Assembly: GCA_944324045.1 (NCBI GenBank)
Contig: CALUUT010000088.1
Location: forward strand, 1-56,872
Reading direction: 5' to 3'
DNA: 56,872 bases
Origin: an uncultured Desulfovibrionaceae bacterium
GTDB lineage: Bacteria > Desulfobacterota > Desulfovibrionia > Desulfovibrionales > Desulfovibrionaceae
The notes beneath the pieces were generated by a model, which ran no database searches, was not told the DNA's origin, and saw only the letters and a program-made list of their open reading frames with translations. Positions 32,470 through 41,537 of the stretch are shown here, in pieces (the first letter of the stretch is position 1; every line of letters begins with the position of its first letter). The position numbers and the translations under genes are program-made.

Positions 32470-34389
32470 TTACTCTGCAGGGCGCAAGGCCACGGTCAGC
32501 ACGACGCCAGGGCCGCCGTCAGCTGGAGACTCCGCCCAGATGTGGCCGCCAAGGCTTTTAATGATGCGCCGGCAAATGGACAACCCAAGTCCGGCATGTC
32601 CGTTTTTCTGATGTTCTCCATTGGCCGTCATACGATAGAAACGCTGAAAGACCTGTTCTCTGGACGAAGCCGGAATGCCGGGGCCAAAATCGCGAAACCG
32701 TATGGTCACAAAGGTTCCCAATCGGGCGTCCGCGCGCGTCTGCTGCAATTGGTATGCGGGAATGTCGCTCCCGTTGGCCGGCGGCACGAGATGTTCCCGC
32801 GTCACGGCTATATCCACTCTGCTGCCCTCTTTTCCATATTTAAGGGCGTTATCAAGAAGATTATGAAACACTTCGGACAGGCCCTCGGTATTGCCCTGAA
32901 TCATAAGCGCCTGTTCACGAAGTTCCTGCGCGACGTCAAGCGCAATTTCTATGCCTTCGGACTGGGCAAGGGGCATCAAATCCGCAATAGTGCCGCGCAA
33001 AATAGGCATAAGGTCGAGCGGCTCCGCCTTGGGAGAACGGGTCTGATGCTCCGATTTCGCGAGCACCAGCAAACTGGCCGCTATTTTGACCATATGCTCC
33101 GTATTCTTCATAATGATCTGAAGAAAATGGTTACGTTGCTCCGCGGGCGTGTCGGGGTTATCCAAAAGCAGTTCCGCATAACCGCGAATGCTGGTCAAAG
33201 GCGTTTTTATCTCATGAGACACATTAGCCACGAAATCGCGACGCAACTGCTCCACCCGTTCTCGCTCGCTCACATCCGTAAACACCAGCACAAGCTCGCG
33301 CGAATCGCCGTGCCGAAATGGAACGGACGTTATCTCAAGATGGCGTCCATCCGGAAGCGAAACGCAAAATGCTTGATATTCCTGGTCTGCCAGGGCGTTT
33401 TCCTGCTCACTGTCCAAAACTCCGCTCGCTTCGCCGTCTCCATTGCCGCATAGCGCATCCACCTGTTCCTGGAGTTCGGGAATCATGGTCGCCTCCATGG
33501 GCGAAACGCCCACAGGATTGACCAGACCAGGGAACATGCGCTGCACGCTCTTGTTAAAGGAGCTGATTTTCCCGTCCCGCCCCACGACCATGACGCCTTC
33601 GCGCATTCCATTGAACAAAGCGGTCCAGCGACCGTTTTGCTCCTCAAGTTCGTCAAGCTGTTTCTCAATATTTTCGGCCATGCAGTTGACCGCGACCACA
33701 AGAGGCTGAAGTTCGCGCCATTTGCTGGGATGCAGCCTGCGATGATAATGCCCGTCGCCAATAGCCTTTGAGGTGGTCACCATATCCCATGCGCCTTTCA
33801 TGATCGCCCGGACAATGAACGTGCACAAAAGCCCGGACCCAAGAAACGCCGCAATGAAAATCAACCCCAGGCCCACATACAGCCGGGATATTTTCTTGGC
33901 GACCGCAAAAGCGGGCTGCGACAGACGGATAAATCCGGGTTCCAGACCGGGAACCGCATCCGAATATATGGCGGCATACAGAAAATTTTTGCCAAGCGTT
34001 TCGCTTGGACGCTCATCCGTGCCGAACTCTTTGCTCCGGGCTTCAAGAATTTCCGGGCGGTCGCCATGATAGCTGCTGCGCTGCACATCATCGTAAGGCA
34101 CGCTGGAATCCGCAACGAGCCGGTCATTCACAATATAGGAAAAACGCACGCCTGAAGCTTTCTGGTATTCCGTGGCCCACTTGTCAAGTTCTTCATACGA
34201 AGCGAACGGCCCCTGTTTCGAGAGCACCCATTCCACTGTACGCAATTCCGCGACAGCGCTGTTTGTCATATCCGTATGCAGGTCCGCTTTCAAAGACAGG
34301 GCTATATATACAAAGGGAATCCCGAGGACCAGAAGCAGCAGAAACCATATGGCGAAAAGCAAACGCCTGCTGATGGAATCGGTGGGCAT
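32470..34389 (-). CDS. phoR: Phosphate-regulon sensor histidine kinase
   Basis: A 639-aa membrane kinase. TM1 is near residues 8-30 and TM2 near 168-192, enclosing an extracytoplasmic sensor domain of about 135 residues. Then come HAMP, a PAS domain with FNGMREGVMVVG, the HisKA motif VANVSHEIKTPLTSIRGYAELL (His about 392), and the ATPase N-box FHNLLDNALKYG, G1 FRDFGPGIP and G2 GHAGLGLSICRRI. It is the last gene of pstS-pstC-pstA-phoR, starting 9 bases after pstA with only a weak ribosome site. Its cognate regulator phoB is divergently placed on the other side of pstS. The large sensor domain is more like PhoR of Gram-positives and delta-proteobacteria than the short E. coli form. Confidence 0.9.
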   Translation of the reverse strand: MPTDSISRRLLFAIWFLLLLVLGIPFVYIALSLKADLHTDMTNSAVAELRTVEWVLSKQGPFASYEELDKWATEYQKASGVRFSYIVNDRLVADSSVPYDDVQRSSYHGDRPEILEARSKEFGTDERPSETLGKNFLYAAIYSDAVPGLEPGFIRLSQPAFAVAKKISRLYVGLGLIFIAAFLGSGLLCTFIVRAIMKGAWDMVTTSKAIGDGHYHRRLHPSKWRELQPLVVAVNCMAENIEKQLDELEEQNGRWTALFNGMREGVMVVGRDGKISSFNKSVQRMFPGLVNPVGVSPMEATMIPELQEQVDALCGNGDGEASGVLDSEQENALADQEYQAFCVSLPDGRHLEITSVPFRHGDSRELVLVFTDVSERERVEQLRRDFVANVSHEIKTPLTSIRGYAELLLDNPDTPAEQRNHFLQIIMKNTEHMVKIAASLLVLAKSEHQTRSPKAEPLDLMPILRGTIADLMPLAQSEGIEIALDVAQELREQALMIQGNTEGLSEVFHNLLDNALKYGKEGSRVDIAVTREHLVPPANGSDIPAYQLQQTRADARLGTFVTIRFRDFGPGIPASSREQVFQRFYRMTANGEHQKNGHAGLGLSICRRIIKSLGGHIWAESPADGGPGVVLTVALRPAE

Positions 34390-34398
34390 CGCAGAAAC

Positions 34399-35286
34399 TC
34401 ACTGGTTTTTTCTTTGCAGCCGCGCACGCAGCCAGGTGGCAAAGAGGTTCAGGGAAAAGACCATGGCGATAAGCACAAGAGCGCTGCCGTACTGCAGCGG
34501 CCGGGTTTTGTCTATCTCGGTTCCGGCGGTCGCAAGAACATAGATATGGTATGGCAGGGCCATAACGCTGTCAAAAATGGAACTTGGCAGCGTGGGTCTG
34601 AAAAATACGGCCGCTGTGAACATAATGGCGGCGGTTTCGCCGGCGGCCCGCGACAATCCAAGGATGGAGCCCGTCAGCATGCCGGGCAAAGCCGCGGGAA
34701 GCACCACGCGGCGAATCGTCTGCCATTTTGTCGCGCCAAGCCCGTACGAAGCCTGGCGGTACGTATCAGGCACGTTTTTCAAGGCTTCCTCAGCCGTTCC
34801 GATGATAATCGGCAATGTCAAAACAGCAAGCGTGCAGACCCCGGAAAGGATGCTTACGCCCCAGCCGAAAAAGGTCACGAAAAAAGCCAGGCCAAAAAGG
34901 CCGAACACCACGGAAGGCACGCCCGCAAGGTTCGCGATGCCAAGGCGTATAAAGCGCGTAACGCGGCCTGGTTTTGCATATTCGCTAAGATATACGGCGG
35001 AGGCGACGCCGAGAGGAAAAGCCACAATCAAGGCGCCAAGGGCAAGAATGGCCGTGCCTGCTATGGCCGGCCATATCCCGCCGGCCGTCATGGAATCGCG
35101 CGGCATTTCGCTTAAAAATTCCCAGGACAATGCGGGAATGCCCTTTATGAGGAGAAAACCGCAAATAAAAGCCAGCGCAATGCCGTTGACCAGGGCCGCA
35201 ACCCGGAAAAGCAAAAACATGACGCCTTGTTTGCGCTTGCGCGCGCCAAGGCGCTTTAAGTCATGGGCGTCAAGACTTCCGTACAC
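34399..35286 (-). CDS. pstA: Phosphate ABC transporter permease PstA
   Basis: A 295-aa permease with six membrane segments. The EAA-type loop is YRQASYGLGATKWQTIRRVVLPAA and the preceding LGVASAVYLSEYAKPGR is a PstA/PstC family signature. It begins with GTG at 35284-35286, preceded by AGGAG at seven bases. The start lies 9 bases after the pstC stop. With PstC it forms the phosphate channel. Confidence 0.93.
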   Translation of the reverse strand: MYGSLDAHDLKRLGARKRKQGVMFLLFRVAALVNGIALAFICGFLLIKGIPALSWEFLSEMPRDSMTAGGIWPAIAGTAILALGALIVAFPLGVASAVYLSEYAKPGRVTRFIRLGIANLAGVPSVVFGLFGLAFFVTFFGWGVSILSGVCTLAVLTLPIIIGTAEEALKNVPDTYRQASYGLGATKWQTIRRVVLPAALPGMLTGSILGLSRAAGETAAIMFTAAVFFRPTLPSSIFDSVMALPYHIYVLATAGTEIDKTRPLQYGSALVLIAMVFSLNLFATWLRARLQRKNQ

Positions 35287-35295
35287 GAAAGGCTC

Positions 35296-36195
35296 CTATA
35301 GCGTGGCCGCGCCGGTCTGTCTGTGCTTATGCGCGATATGGTCGGCCAGAAGGTTGAACATGAGCGTAAAAAGAAAAAGCGCAATGCCTATGGCGAACAA
35401 TGCGAAATAATGCTCGCTTCGAAACGGCGTTTCCGCCATTTCCGCGGCAATGGACGCGGGCATGGGGCGCACCGGATCAAACAACGAGAGCGGCAGCATG
35501 GCCGCGCCCCCGGCCACCATAAGCGTGACCATGGTTTCGCCGATGGAGCGCGACATGCCCAAAATCACCGCCGTACTGATTCCGGACAAAGAAGCCGGCA
35601 ACGTGACGCGCCACATGGTTTCCCAGCGCGTGGCGCCAAGGGCGAGCGATGCGGACTTCAAATCCTTGGGCACGGAATACACCGCATCTTCTGAAATGGT
35701 GCATATCGTAGGCACGCTCATAAACGCGAGCATCAAGGACGCGGTAAAAAGATTAAGGCCCGTGGGCATGTCGAACGTATCCTGCAAAAAAGGCGCGACC
35801 ACCACAAGGCCGAAAAAGCCGATGACCACGGACGGCAGCGCGGCCAAAAGCTCAATCAGAGGCTTGAATATGCCGCGCACGCGAGGGCTCGCTATTTCCG
35901 CCAAATACACGGCGGACATGACCCCAAGCGGCACGGCGATGAGGGAAGAGAGGACTGTGACCGCAAAAGAGGCCACAAGAAGAGGAAATATTCCGAAAGA
36001 CGGCGGATCATATGTGGGATACCAGTCATTGCCCAAGATGAAATCCAGGACAGACACGGTCTTGAACAAAGGCAGTCCCTCAAGAAGCAGATACAGCATA
36101 ATGAGGGACAGCGTAATAATGGATGTGGCGGCCGCGACAAAGAAAAACAGCCGGATCATCTGTTCGCGGGCGCGCTGTCCTGAACGTAAAAACAT
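35296..36195 (-). CDS. pstC: Phosphate ABC transporter permease PstC
   Basis: A 299-aa permease. Family segments LGVMSAVYLAEIASPRVRG, LAALPSVVIGFFGLVVVAPFLQD and LKSASLALGATRWETMWRVTLPAS are present with six membrane spans. I choose the ATG at 36195 because AGGAG is seven bases upstream; the longer frame (to 36324) runs through the pstS-pstC hairpin. Between pstS and pstC there are 132 bases including a strong hairpin. Confidence 0.93.
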   Translation of the reverse strand: MFLRSGQRAREQMIRLFFFVAAATSIITLSLIMLYLLLEGLPLFKTVSVLDFILGNDWYPTYDPPSFGIFPLLVASFAVTVLSSLIAVPLGVMSAVYLAEIASPRVRGIFKPLIELLAALPSVVIGFFGLVVVAPFLQDTFDMPTGLNLFTASLMLAFMSVPTICTISEDAVYSVPKDLKSASLALGATRWETMWRVTLPASLSGISTAVILGMSRSIGETMVTLMVAGGAAMLPLSLFDPVRPMPASIAAEMAETPFRSEHYFALFAIGIALFLFTLMFNLLADHIAHKHRQTGAATL

Positions 36196-36282
36196 ACATG
36201 TTCTCCTGGACCCTTGTATGGAAAACGCCGGGGACCATCCCCTGAAAACGGGCCATATGTCCCCGGTCGCGGCACGGATGCG

Positions 36283-36307
36283 TTCCAGCCGGACAGGCCG
36301 GCTGGAA
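36283..36307 (-). promoter_or_regulatory. Intercistronic hairpin between pstS and pstC
   Basis: TTCCAGCCGG and CCGGCTGGAA form a ten-base perfect stem with a five-base loop 20 bases after the pstS stop, with no T-run. Such hairpins after a binding-protein gene usually protect its mRNA and limit read-through, giving more PstS than PstC. That is inference. Confidence 0.6.
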
Positions 36308-36327
36308 ACATTAAGAGAGCGCAAAGA

Positions 36328-37146
36328 TTACTTCACAGGCACCGCGCCGCATTCTTCAACGATTTTCTGCCCGGCGGGGCTCAACATATAGTCGATAAAC
36401 TTCTGCACTGCGGCCGAAGGCTGGCCATCCACCATAATCCAGAGCTTTCTGGACACAGGGTAGGAACCGTTGGACGCATTTTCGGGATTGCCGGCGATGC
36501 CGTTTACATTCACGCCTTTCACCGTATCATTCAGGTATCCGTAAGAATCATAGCCGATGGCGAACTTGTTGCCGGACACGACCTGAATGACCGCGCCGCT
36601 TGAAGCCTGCATCATGGCCGCGGGGGTGACTTTGGCGCCTTTCAGCACCAGCTCGTTCCAGGCCTCAAACGTGCCGGACGAGGAATCGCGAGAAACAACG
36701 ACGATTTTGCGATCTTCGCCGCCCACATCTTTCCAGTTGCGGATATTGCCGGAATAAATGCCCTTCAACTGATCAACGCTCAGATTCATAACGGGGTTGG
36801 AAGGATGGACAATAGGAAGCACGGCGTCAATGGCTATGGCGATGGATTTCGGCTGCACGCCCTTTTCCGCGGCAAGCTTTTCTTCAGAGGCTTTAAGTTC
36901 GCGGGAGGACATGGCGATATCCGTGGTCTTGTCCAAAAGAGCCTTGATGCCGTTGCCGGAACCGCCGCCGGATACGCTGATTTCCACGCCCGGATTGGCC
37001 TTCATATATGATTCCACCATCTTCTGCATGATGGGCAAAACCGTGGTGGAGCCATTGATGTTGATTTTTTCGGCAGCCATGGACGCGCTTACGGAACCGC
37101 CGACAACGAGCGCCGCCGCGGCAATGCCAAGCAAAATACGTTTCAT
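36328..37146 (-). CDS. pstS: Phosphate ABC transporter substrate-binding protein
   Basis: A 272-aa periplasmic phosphate-binding protein. Signal peptide about residues 1-24 (MKRILLGIAAAALVVGGSVS...SMAAEK). Phosphate-binding loops are NGSTTVLP (31-38), SGGGSGNGI (about 59-67), and the SRDSSSGTF segment (about 150). The ATG at 37146 has GGAGG seven bases upstream; the longer frame would add 103 residues across the promoter. A candidate Pho box lies at 37223-37240. It captures phosphate for PstC/PstA/PstB. Confidence 0.95.
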   Translation of the reverse strand: MKRILLGIAAAALVVGGSVSASMAAEKININGSTTVLPIMQKMVESYMKANPGVEISVSGGGSGNGIKALLDKTTDIAMSSRELKASEEKLAAEKGVQPKSIAIAIDAVLPIVHPSNPVMNLSVDQLKGIYSGNIRNWKDVGGEDRKIVVVSRDSSSGTFEAWNELVLKGAKVTPAAMMQASSGAVIQVVSGNKFAIGYDSYGYLNDTVKGVNVNGIAGNPENASNGSYPVSRKLWIMVDGQPSAAVQKFIDYMLSPAGQKIVEECGAVPVK

Positions 37147-37222
37147 ATCATCCTCCGGATTGGTGTTTTCTTTAAACTTTGACGCTTTTTCCAAAAAGCG
37201 CTCTTCTTTTAAAACCGGCAAT

Positions 37223-37240
37223 GTGACAAAACCGTGACAA
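37223..37240 (-). promoter_or_regulatory. Pho box of pstS
   Basis: On the minus strand, two identical 7-mers TTGTCAC separated by GGTT give the 11-base phasing of a PhoB box. About ten bases further, TTTAAA can serve as -10 while the box replaces the -35. This is one of the clearest regulatory sites in the window. Confidence 0.8.
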
Positions 37241-37348
37241 CTTTTTTTCCTGTGAATGACATTTGCCCCGCACGCCCCATTCCCGCACTTTTCATCCGCT
37301 TGTGGACAGACTGGAAAATTTGCCGTACTGACCGTACACTTACAAAAA

Positions 37349-37377
37349 AGTTCACCGCTTTGTAACATTGTCTTCAT
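37349..37377 (+). promoter_or_regulatory. Candidate triple Pho box upstream of phoB
   Basis: Three degenerate 7-mers, AGTTCAC, TTGTAAC and TCTTCAT, lie at exact 11-base steps on the plus strand, 59 bases before the phoB ATG. Each matches the PhoB consensus in most positions. It would give autoregulation of phoB; the -10 is not obvious. Confidence 0.5.
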
Positions 37378-37435
37378 GATTTCGACATGCATGTCCGCAA
37401 TTTTCATGTAGATTGTCCCTGGAGACGAAAACATC

Positions 37436-38170
37436 ATGCAACACACGACAGGCACGCAAAAGCAAACTGTTCCGGCTCAGGACGCCCAGGCCAAAATTCT
37501 GGTGGTGGAAGACGATGAAGATATTGCCAGACTTCTTGAATTCACCTTTGCCAGCGCAGGCAATGCCGTGCTGTGCGAAGTTGAGGGCGAAAAAGGTCTT
37601 GAAGCCGTGCGCAGGGAAAAACCGGACCTGGTGATTCTCGATGTCATGCTGCCGGGCATGGATGGATTTTCCCTGTTGCGGGAAATCCGCCGCGATGTGG
37701 CGACGGCGGGCATTCCGGTCATCATGCTGACTGCCAGAGCTGAGGAAGTGGACCGTATCGTCGGGCTTGAGCTTGGCGCTGACGACTATGTGGTCAAACC
37801 TTTTTCTCCACGCGAACTTGTGCTCAGAGCCAAAAAAGTTTTGAACCGAGCGCGCGCGGGAACAGCGCCGGCCGCAAGCCGGACGCTCAAAAAAGGAATA
37901 CTTTCCGTGGATCCGGATGCATACCGGGTGACCGTAAATAATGAAGAAATAAATCTTACGGCTACGGAATTCCGTTTGCTTCTTGAACTTTTTGAACATA
38001 TGGGCCGGGTGCGCAGTCGCGAGCAGCTTTTAAACGCGGTGTGGGGCTATTCTTTTGAAGGATATGCCCGAACTGTGGACACGCATGTGCGTCGTCTACG
38101 GCAAAAGTTGGGCAAGGCGTCGGAATACATAGAAACCCTGCGCGGCGTAGGCTATCGCTTCACCGAATAA
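37436..38170 (+). CDS. phoB: Phosphate-regulon response regulator
   Basis: A 244-aa OmpR/PhoB-type regulator. Receiver domain: acidic pair E25-D26-D27 in VVEDDED, phospho-acceptor D69 in LVILDVMLPGMDGF and K121 in YVVKPFSPREL. The DNA-binding winged helix occupies about 150-244 (LTATEFRLLLELFEHMGRVRSREQLL, VDTHVRRLRQKLG). GGAG precedes the ATG. It is divergent from pstS and followed by pstB and phoU. Partner kinase: PhoR at the end of the opposite arm. Confidence 0.93.
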   Translation: MQHTTGTQKQTVPAQDAQAKILVVEDDEDIARLLEFTFASAGNAVLCEVEGEKGLEAVRREKPDLVILDVMLPGMDGFSLLREIRRDVATAGIPVIMLTARAEEVDRIVGLELGADDYVVKPFSPRELVLRAKKVLNRARAGTAPAASRTLKKGILSVDPDAYRVTVNNEEINLTATEFRLLLELFEHMGRVRSREQLLNAVWGYSFEGYARTVDTHVRRLRQKLGKASEYIETLRGVGYRFTE

Positions 38171-38312
38171 CCGCGCGCTTCAAGCGGCCCAATCGCGAAA
38201 AACATTGCCGTGGGGCGCGCTGTTATGAGAAATCCCCGCGGCAAACGCTTGCTCACGTAACCATCCAGCTGTTTCCAGCCTAACTATGCCTTATAATTTT
38301 AAGGATGCTGCC

Positions 38313-39113
38313 ATGCACGAACAAACAGAGCGTTCAGCACAGCCGGACCAGGCCGTGCATGCGCCCAAACTTGCGGCTAAAAATTTTCAGTTTTACTATG
38401 GCTCATTTCATGCCTTGAAAGATATCAGTCTCGATATCGCCCCTCAAAGCGCCACGGCCTTCATCGGGCCGTCCGGATGCGGAAAAAGCACGTTTTTGCG
38501 CTGCATGAACCGCATGAACGATCTTATTCCCGGAACGCGCATGGAAGGGGCTTTGACCCTTGACGGCACGGATATCACAGGCCGGGACGTGGACGCGACC
38601 GTATTGCGGCGCCGTGTGGGCATGGTTTTTCAAAAACCGAACCCTTTCCCCAAGACCATTTTTGAAAATGTGGCCTACGGCCTTCGGATAAACGGCATGG
38701 CGGACAAGAACGCTCTGGCCGAACGAGTGGAAAAAAGTCTTAAGGGCGCGGCGCTCTGGGATGAAGTGAAAGACAGGCTGCATTCATCGGCTCTTGGACT
38801 TTCAGGCGGCCAGCAGCAACGTCTGTGCATCGCAAGGGCCATGGCCGTGGAACCGGAAGTATTGCTCATGGACGAGCCCGCTTCGGCTTTGGACCCAATC
38901 GCCACACAGAAAATTGAAGATCTCATCCAGGAATTGAAACAGCGTTTCACCATTGTAATCGTCACGCACAGCATGCAGCAGGCGGCCCGCGTCTCGGACA
39001 CCACGGCGTTTTTCTATATGGGCAGCCTTATTGAAGCCGGGCCCACGGATGCGATTTTCACAAGACCCAGAGAAAAGCAAACGGAAGATTATATAACCGG
39101 ACGTTTTGGCTAA
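38313..39113 (+). CDS. pstB: Phosphate ABC transporter ATPase
   Basis: A 266-aa PstB. Walker [10 protein letters not shown] (52-60), LRCMNRMND and the Q-loop [15 protein letters not shown] (106-120), signature LSGGQQQR (163-170), Walker B VLLMDEP (183-189), H-loop [13 protein letters not shown]. Typical family length after an 18-residue polar leader. AAGGA lies eight bases before the ATG at 38313; the earlier ATG at 38286 has no site. It energises PstC/PstA but is encoded apart from them, on the phoB side. Confidence 0.95.
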   Translation: MHEQTERSAQPDQAVHAPKLAAKNFQFYYGSFHALKDISLDIAPQSATAFIGPSGCGKSTFLRCMNRMNDLIPGTRMEGALTLDGTDITGRDVDATVLRRRVGMVFQKPNPFPKTIFENVAYGLRINGMADKNALAERVEKSLKGAALWDEVKDRLHSSALGLSGGQQQRLCIARAMAVEPEVLLMDEPASALDPIATQKIEDLIQELKQRFTIVIVTHSMQQAARVSDTTAFFYMGSLIEAGPTDAIFTRPREKQTEDYITGRFG

Positions 39114-39352
39114 AAGGCGTTCTCCAAATGCGTCGCGCCTCTTTCCGGCCAGCTTCGCCGGCGCTTTTTACCAGGCTATGCGGGAACATGCGCCTTTCGC
39201 AAGATGGTCCGCTTTTTAAAAGGAAAAAGGCCATATTCACTCTTTGAACACTTTTCTTGAAAAGACATAGTTGCATTCCAGCCTGCAGTTTGTCTTTTTT
39301 TCACGACAAGCCGCATCGGAATGTTCCGCCTTGTTTTTCGGAGGATTCAAAC

Positions 39353-40042
39353 ATGGCTGTTCGGTATTTTCATGAACAACTGGATGAAATGAAAATTGAT
39401 CTGCTCCGCATGGCCACAGCCGTGGACAGAATGCTTGCAGACGGAGTAAAAGCCTATATTCTGCGCGATGCGGAACTTGCGCAAAGCGTGCGCCGCGCCG
39501 ACCATGCCGTAGGAGATCTGGAGCGCAAGCTGGACGACAAATGCCTGCGCCTTTTAGCCCTGGATCAGCCTGTGGCCACGGACCTGCGTTACATTGTCGC
39601 AACCATGCGCATGGTCCTGGACCTTGAACGCGTCGGCGACGAGATGTGCAACGTGGCTGATGAAACCATAAGCTTAAGCAAACTTCCCTTCATAGAGCCG
39701 CATCCGGTCATGCGCGCGCTTGCGGAACTTGCTCAGAATATGTTCCGCAAGTCCGTAGAGTCGTTCCGCACCGCGAATCTTGTCATGGCCCGAACCGTGC
39801 GCGAACTTGAAGATGAAGCGAACAGCCTGCACAGCCAGGCCGTGCATTCCTGCTTTGCGGACCTTGAGTCAAATCGCTCCCTTGCCCGAATCGCCATGCA
39901 CCGCATATTCGTGGCCAAAGCCCTTGAACGCGTCTGCGACCTTGCGACGAATATCGCTGAATCCACGGTTTTCGTGCTTCAGGGCGTAAGCATCAAACAC
40001 GACTGGGGCGCATTCGACGAAATCGCCACCGGCAAAAAATAA
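39353..40042 (+). CDS. phoU: Phosphate signalling protein PhoU
   Basis: A 229-aa PhoU with two three-helix repeats. The metal-binding motif of each repeat is visible, VGDLERKLDD and LEDEANSLHSQA, together with DLRYIVATMRMVLDLERVGDEMCNVAD and ALERVCDLATNIAESTVF. PhoU couples the Pst transporter to PhoR. GGAGG precedes the ATG at 39353; the upstream frame to 39257 is not supported. Confidence 0.95.
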   Translation: MAVRYFHEQLDEMKIDLLRMATAVDRMLADGVKAYILRDAELAQSVRRADHAVGDLERKLDDKCLRLLALDQPVATDLRYIVATMRMVLDLERVGDEMCNVADETISLSKLPFIEPHPVMRALAELAQNMFRKSVESFRTANLVMARTVRELEDEANSLHSQAVHSCFADLESNRSLARIAMHRIFVAKALERVCDLATNIAESTVFVLQGVSIKHDWGAFDEIATGKK

Positions 40043-40439
40043 CAGCCAGCCCTCCCGTTCCAAAAAATCATGCGCCCGAAGGCTCTTTGACCCAAAACCT
40101 TCGGGCGCATATTCGTATGTCGCCATCCCATTATTCCTTATTTTCTTTAACGCTGTATCAGTATATGTTTTAATCCGCGCCTCGCTTTTCGAGCGGGGTT
40201 ATGGAAAAGGATTTCACCGGTTTCTCCATGTCGTCAACAGATCCTTTCCCCCTGAAAAAGACGATTTCAATTCATAAAGGAATTTTTGACGAAAGCATAT
40301 GCTGTTTCAAAAAAACCTGAAGCGCCGCAACCGCCATGCGCGTACATCCAGCGTCCAAACAAAGACGCTCCCCGGATGCGGCCATGTTCCGTCAGATCCC
40401 ATAAAACGCGCGATTCACTCTTTTATCAAGGAGAGCATC
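40043..40439. other. Intergenic region after phoU
   Basis: About 400 bp without a gene. A 13-base stem (CGCCCGAAGG... / ...CCTTCGGGCG, 40070-40110) is the probable end of the phoB-pstB-phoU transcript, though it lacks a T-run. I see nothing else. Confidence 0.55.
40070..40110 (+). terminator. Hairpin after phoU
   Basis: 13-base perfect stem at 40070-40082 and 40098-40110 with a 15-base loop, 28 bases after the phoU stop. No T-run follows. Confidence 0.55.
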
Positions 40440-41471
40440 ATGAAACCCATCAAACAGGCTCTGCTCGCAATGTTTGCCGTTTGCGCCGTCGCCTTTCCCG
40501 TAACAGCGCAGGAAAACGCCCGTTCCTTTCCCGCGCCGCAAACCGTCAGTCCGGAACTGCAAAAACTCATTGAGGCAAAACCCCCTTCCCACTGGAACGC
40601 CCATCCGCAAACCAAACAGGAATGGGAAACCTGGGTCGGCTCTCTGGCCAAAGAAGCGGTAAAAGGCCTTCCGGAATTACGGGAACAACTGGGCGTCTCC
40701 GTCGCCCAGGGAGAGCTTGGCGGGGTGCCGGTGTTCACCTTCACCCCCAGGGAACTGCCTGAAGCGAACCGCGACCGCGTTCTTTTGAACCTGCATGGCG
40801 GCGGCTATGTCCTGGGGCCTGGAGAATCCGGAACCCAGGAAGCCATTTTAATGGCCGGAATAGGGGGCTTCCGGGTCGTATACGCCGACTACAGAATGGC
40901 CCCGGCTTTTCCTTACCCCGCAGCCATGGACGACGCCATGACCATATATCGGGAATTGCTTAAAACAACGCCGGCGGAAAAAATCGGCGTATTCGGCACA
41001 TCCACCGGCGGCGGCATGACCCTGGCGCTGGCGCTCAGGGCCAAAGCGGAAGGACTGCCGCTTCCGGCGGCCCTTGCGGCCGGCACACCCTGGTCCGACC
41101 TGACCAAAACCGGCGACTCCTATTTCACCAACGAAGGGGTGGACAATATTCTGGTCAGTTATGACGGATGGCTGGGGGAAGCCGCACGGGCATACGCAAA
41201 CGGGCACGATATGAAAGATCCCATGCTTTCTCCGGTATATGGCGATGTGCGCGGTTTTCCGCCGACCCTGCTCACGTCGGGAACACGCGACCTTTTTCTC
41301 AGCAATACGGTCCGTATGCATCTGAAGTTGCGGGAAGCGGGCGTGCCCGCAGATCTCATTGTCTTTGAAGGCATGTCGCACGCCCAGTACCACATGATGC
41401 CCCCAAACGCGCCGGAAACGAAATTTCATTTCAGCGAGCTGGGACGCTTTTTCAATCGCTGCCTGAAATAG
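40440..41471 (+). CDS. Secreted alpha/beta-hydrolase, HSL-type esterase
   Basis: A 343-aa exported hydrolase. The signal peptide is residues 1-23 (cleavage VTA before QE). The oxyanion motif HGGG is at 119-122 in LNLHGGGYVLG, the nucleophile Ser188 is in GTSTGGG, Asp is in SGTRDLFLSNT (about 282) and His in GMSHAQYH (about 312). This is the hormone-sensitive-lipase/acetyl-esterase family. AAGGAG is six bases before the ATG. Periplasmic hydrolysis of short-chain esters or amides is likely; the substrate is unknown. Confidence 0.85.
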   Translation: MKPIKQALLAMFAVCAVAFPVTAQENARSFPAPQTVSPELQKLIEAKPPSHWNAHPQTKQEWETWVGSLAKEAVKGLPELREQLGVSVAQGELGGVPVFTFTPRELPEANRDRVLLNLHGGGYVLGPGESGTQEAILMAGIGGFRVVYADYRMAPAFPYPAAMDDAMTIYRELLKTTPAEKIGVFGTSTGGGMTLALALRAKAEGLPLPAALAAGTPWSDLTKTGDSYFTNEGVDNILVSYDGWLGEAARAYANGHDMKDPMLSPVYGDVRGFPPTLLTSGTRDLFLSNTVRMHLKLREAGVPADLIVFEGMSHAQYHMMPPNAPETKFHFSELGRFFNRCLK

Positions 41472-41500
41472 CAGGCGCAAACACATTTGGCAAACTGATC

Positions 41501-41528
41501 AAAAAAGGGGGAGCTCTCCCCCTTTTTT
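41501..41528. terminator. Bidirectional terminator
   Basis: A-run, GGGGGAG, CTCCCCC and T-run form a near-palindrome of 28 bp between the convergent esterase and YfiH-like genes, giving a hairpin with six T on either strand. Confidence 0.9.
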
Positions 41529-41537
41529 ACATGCGCC

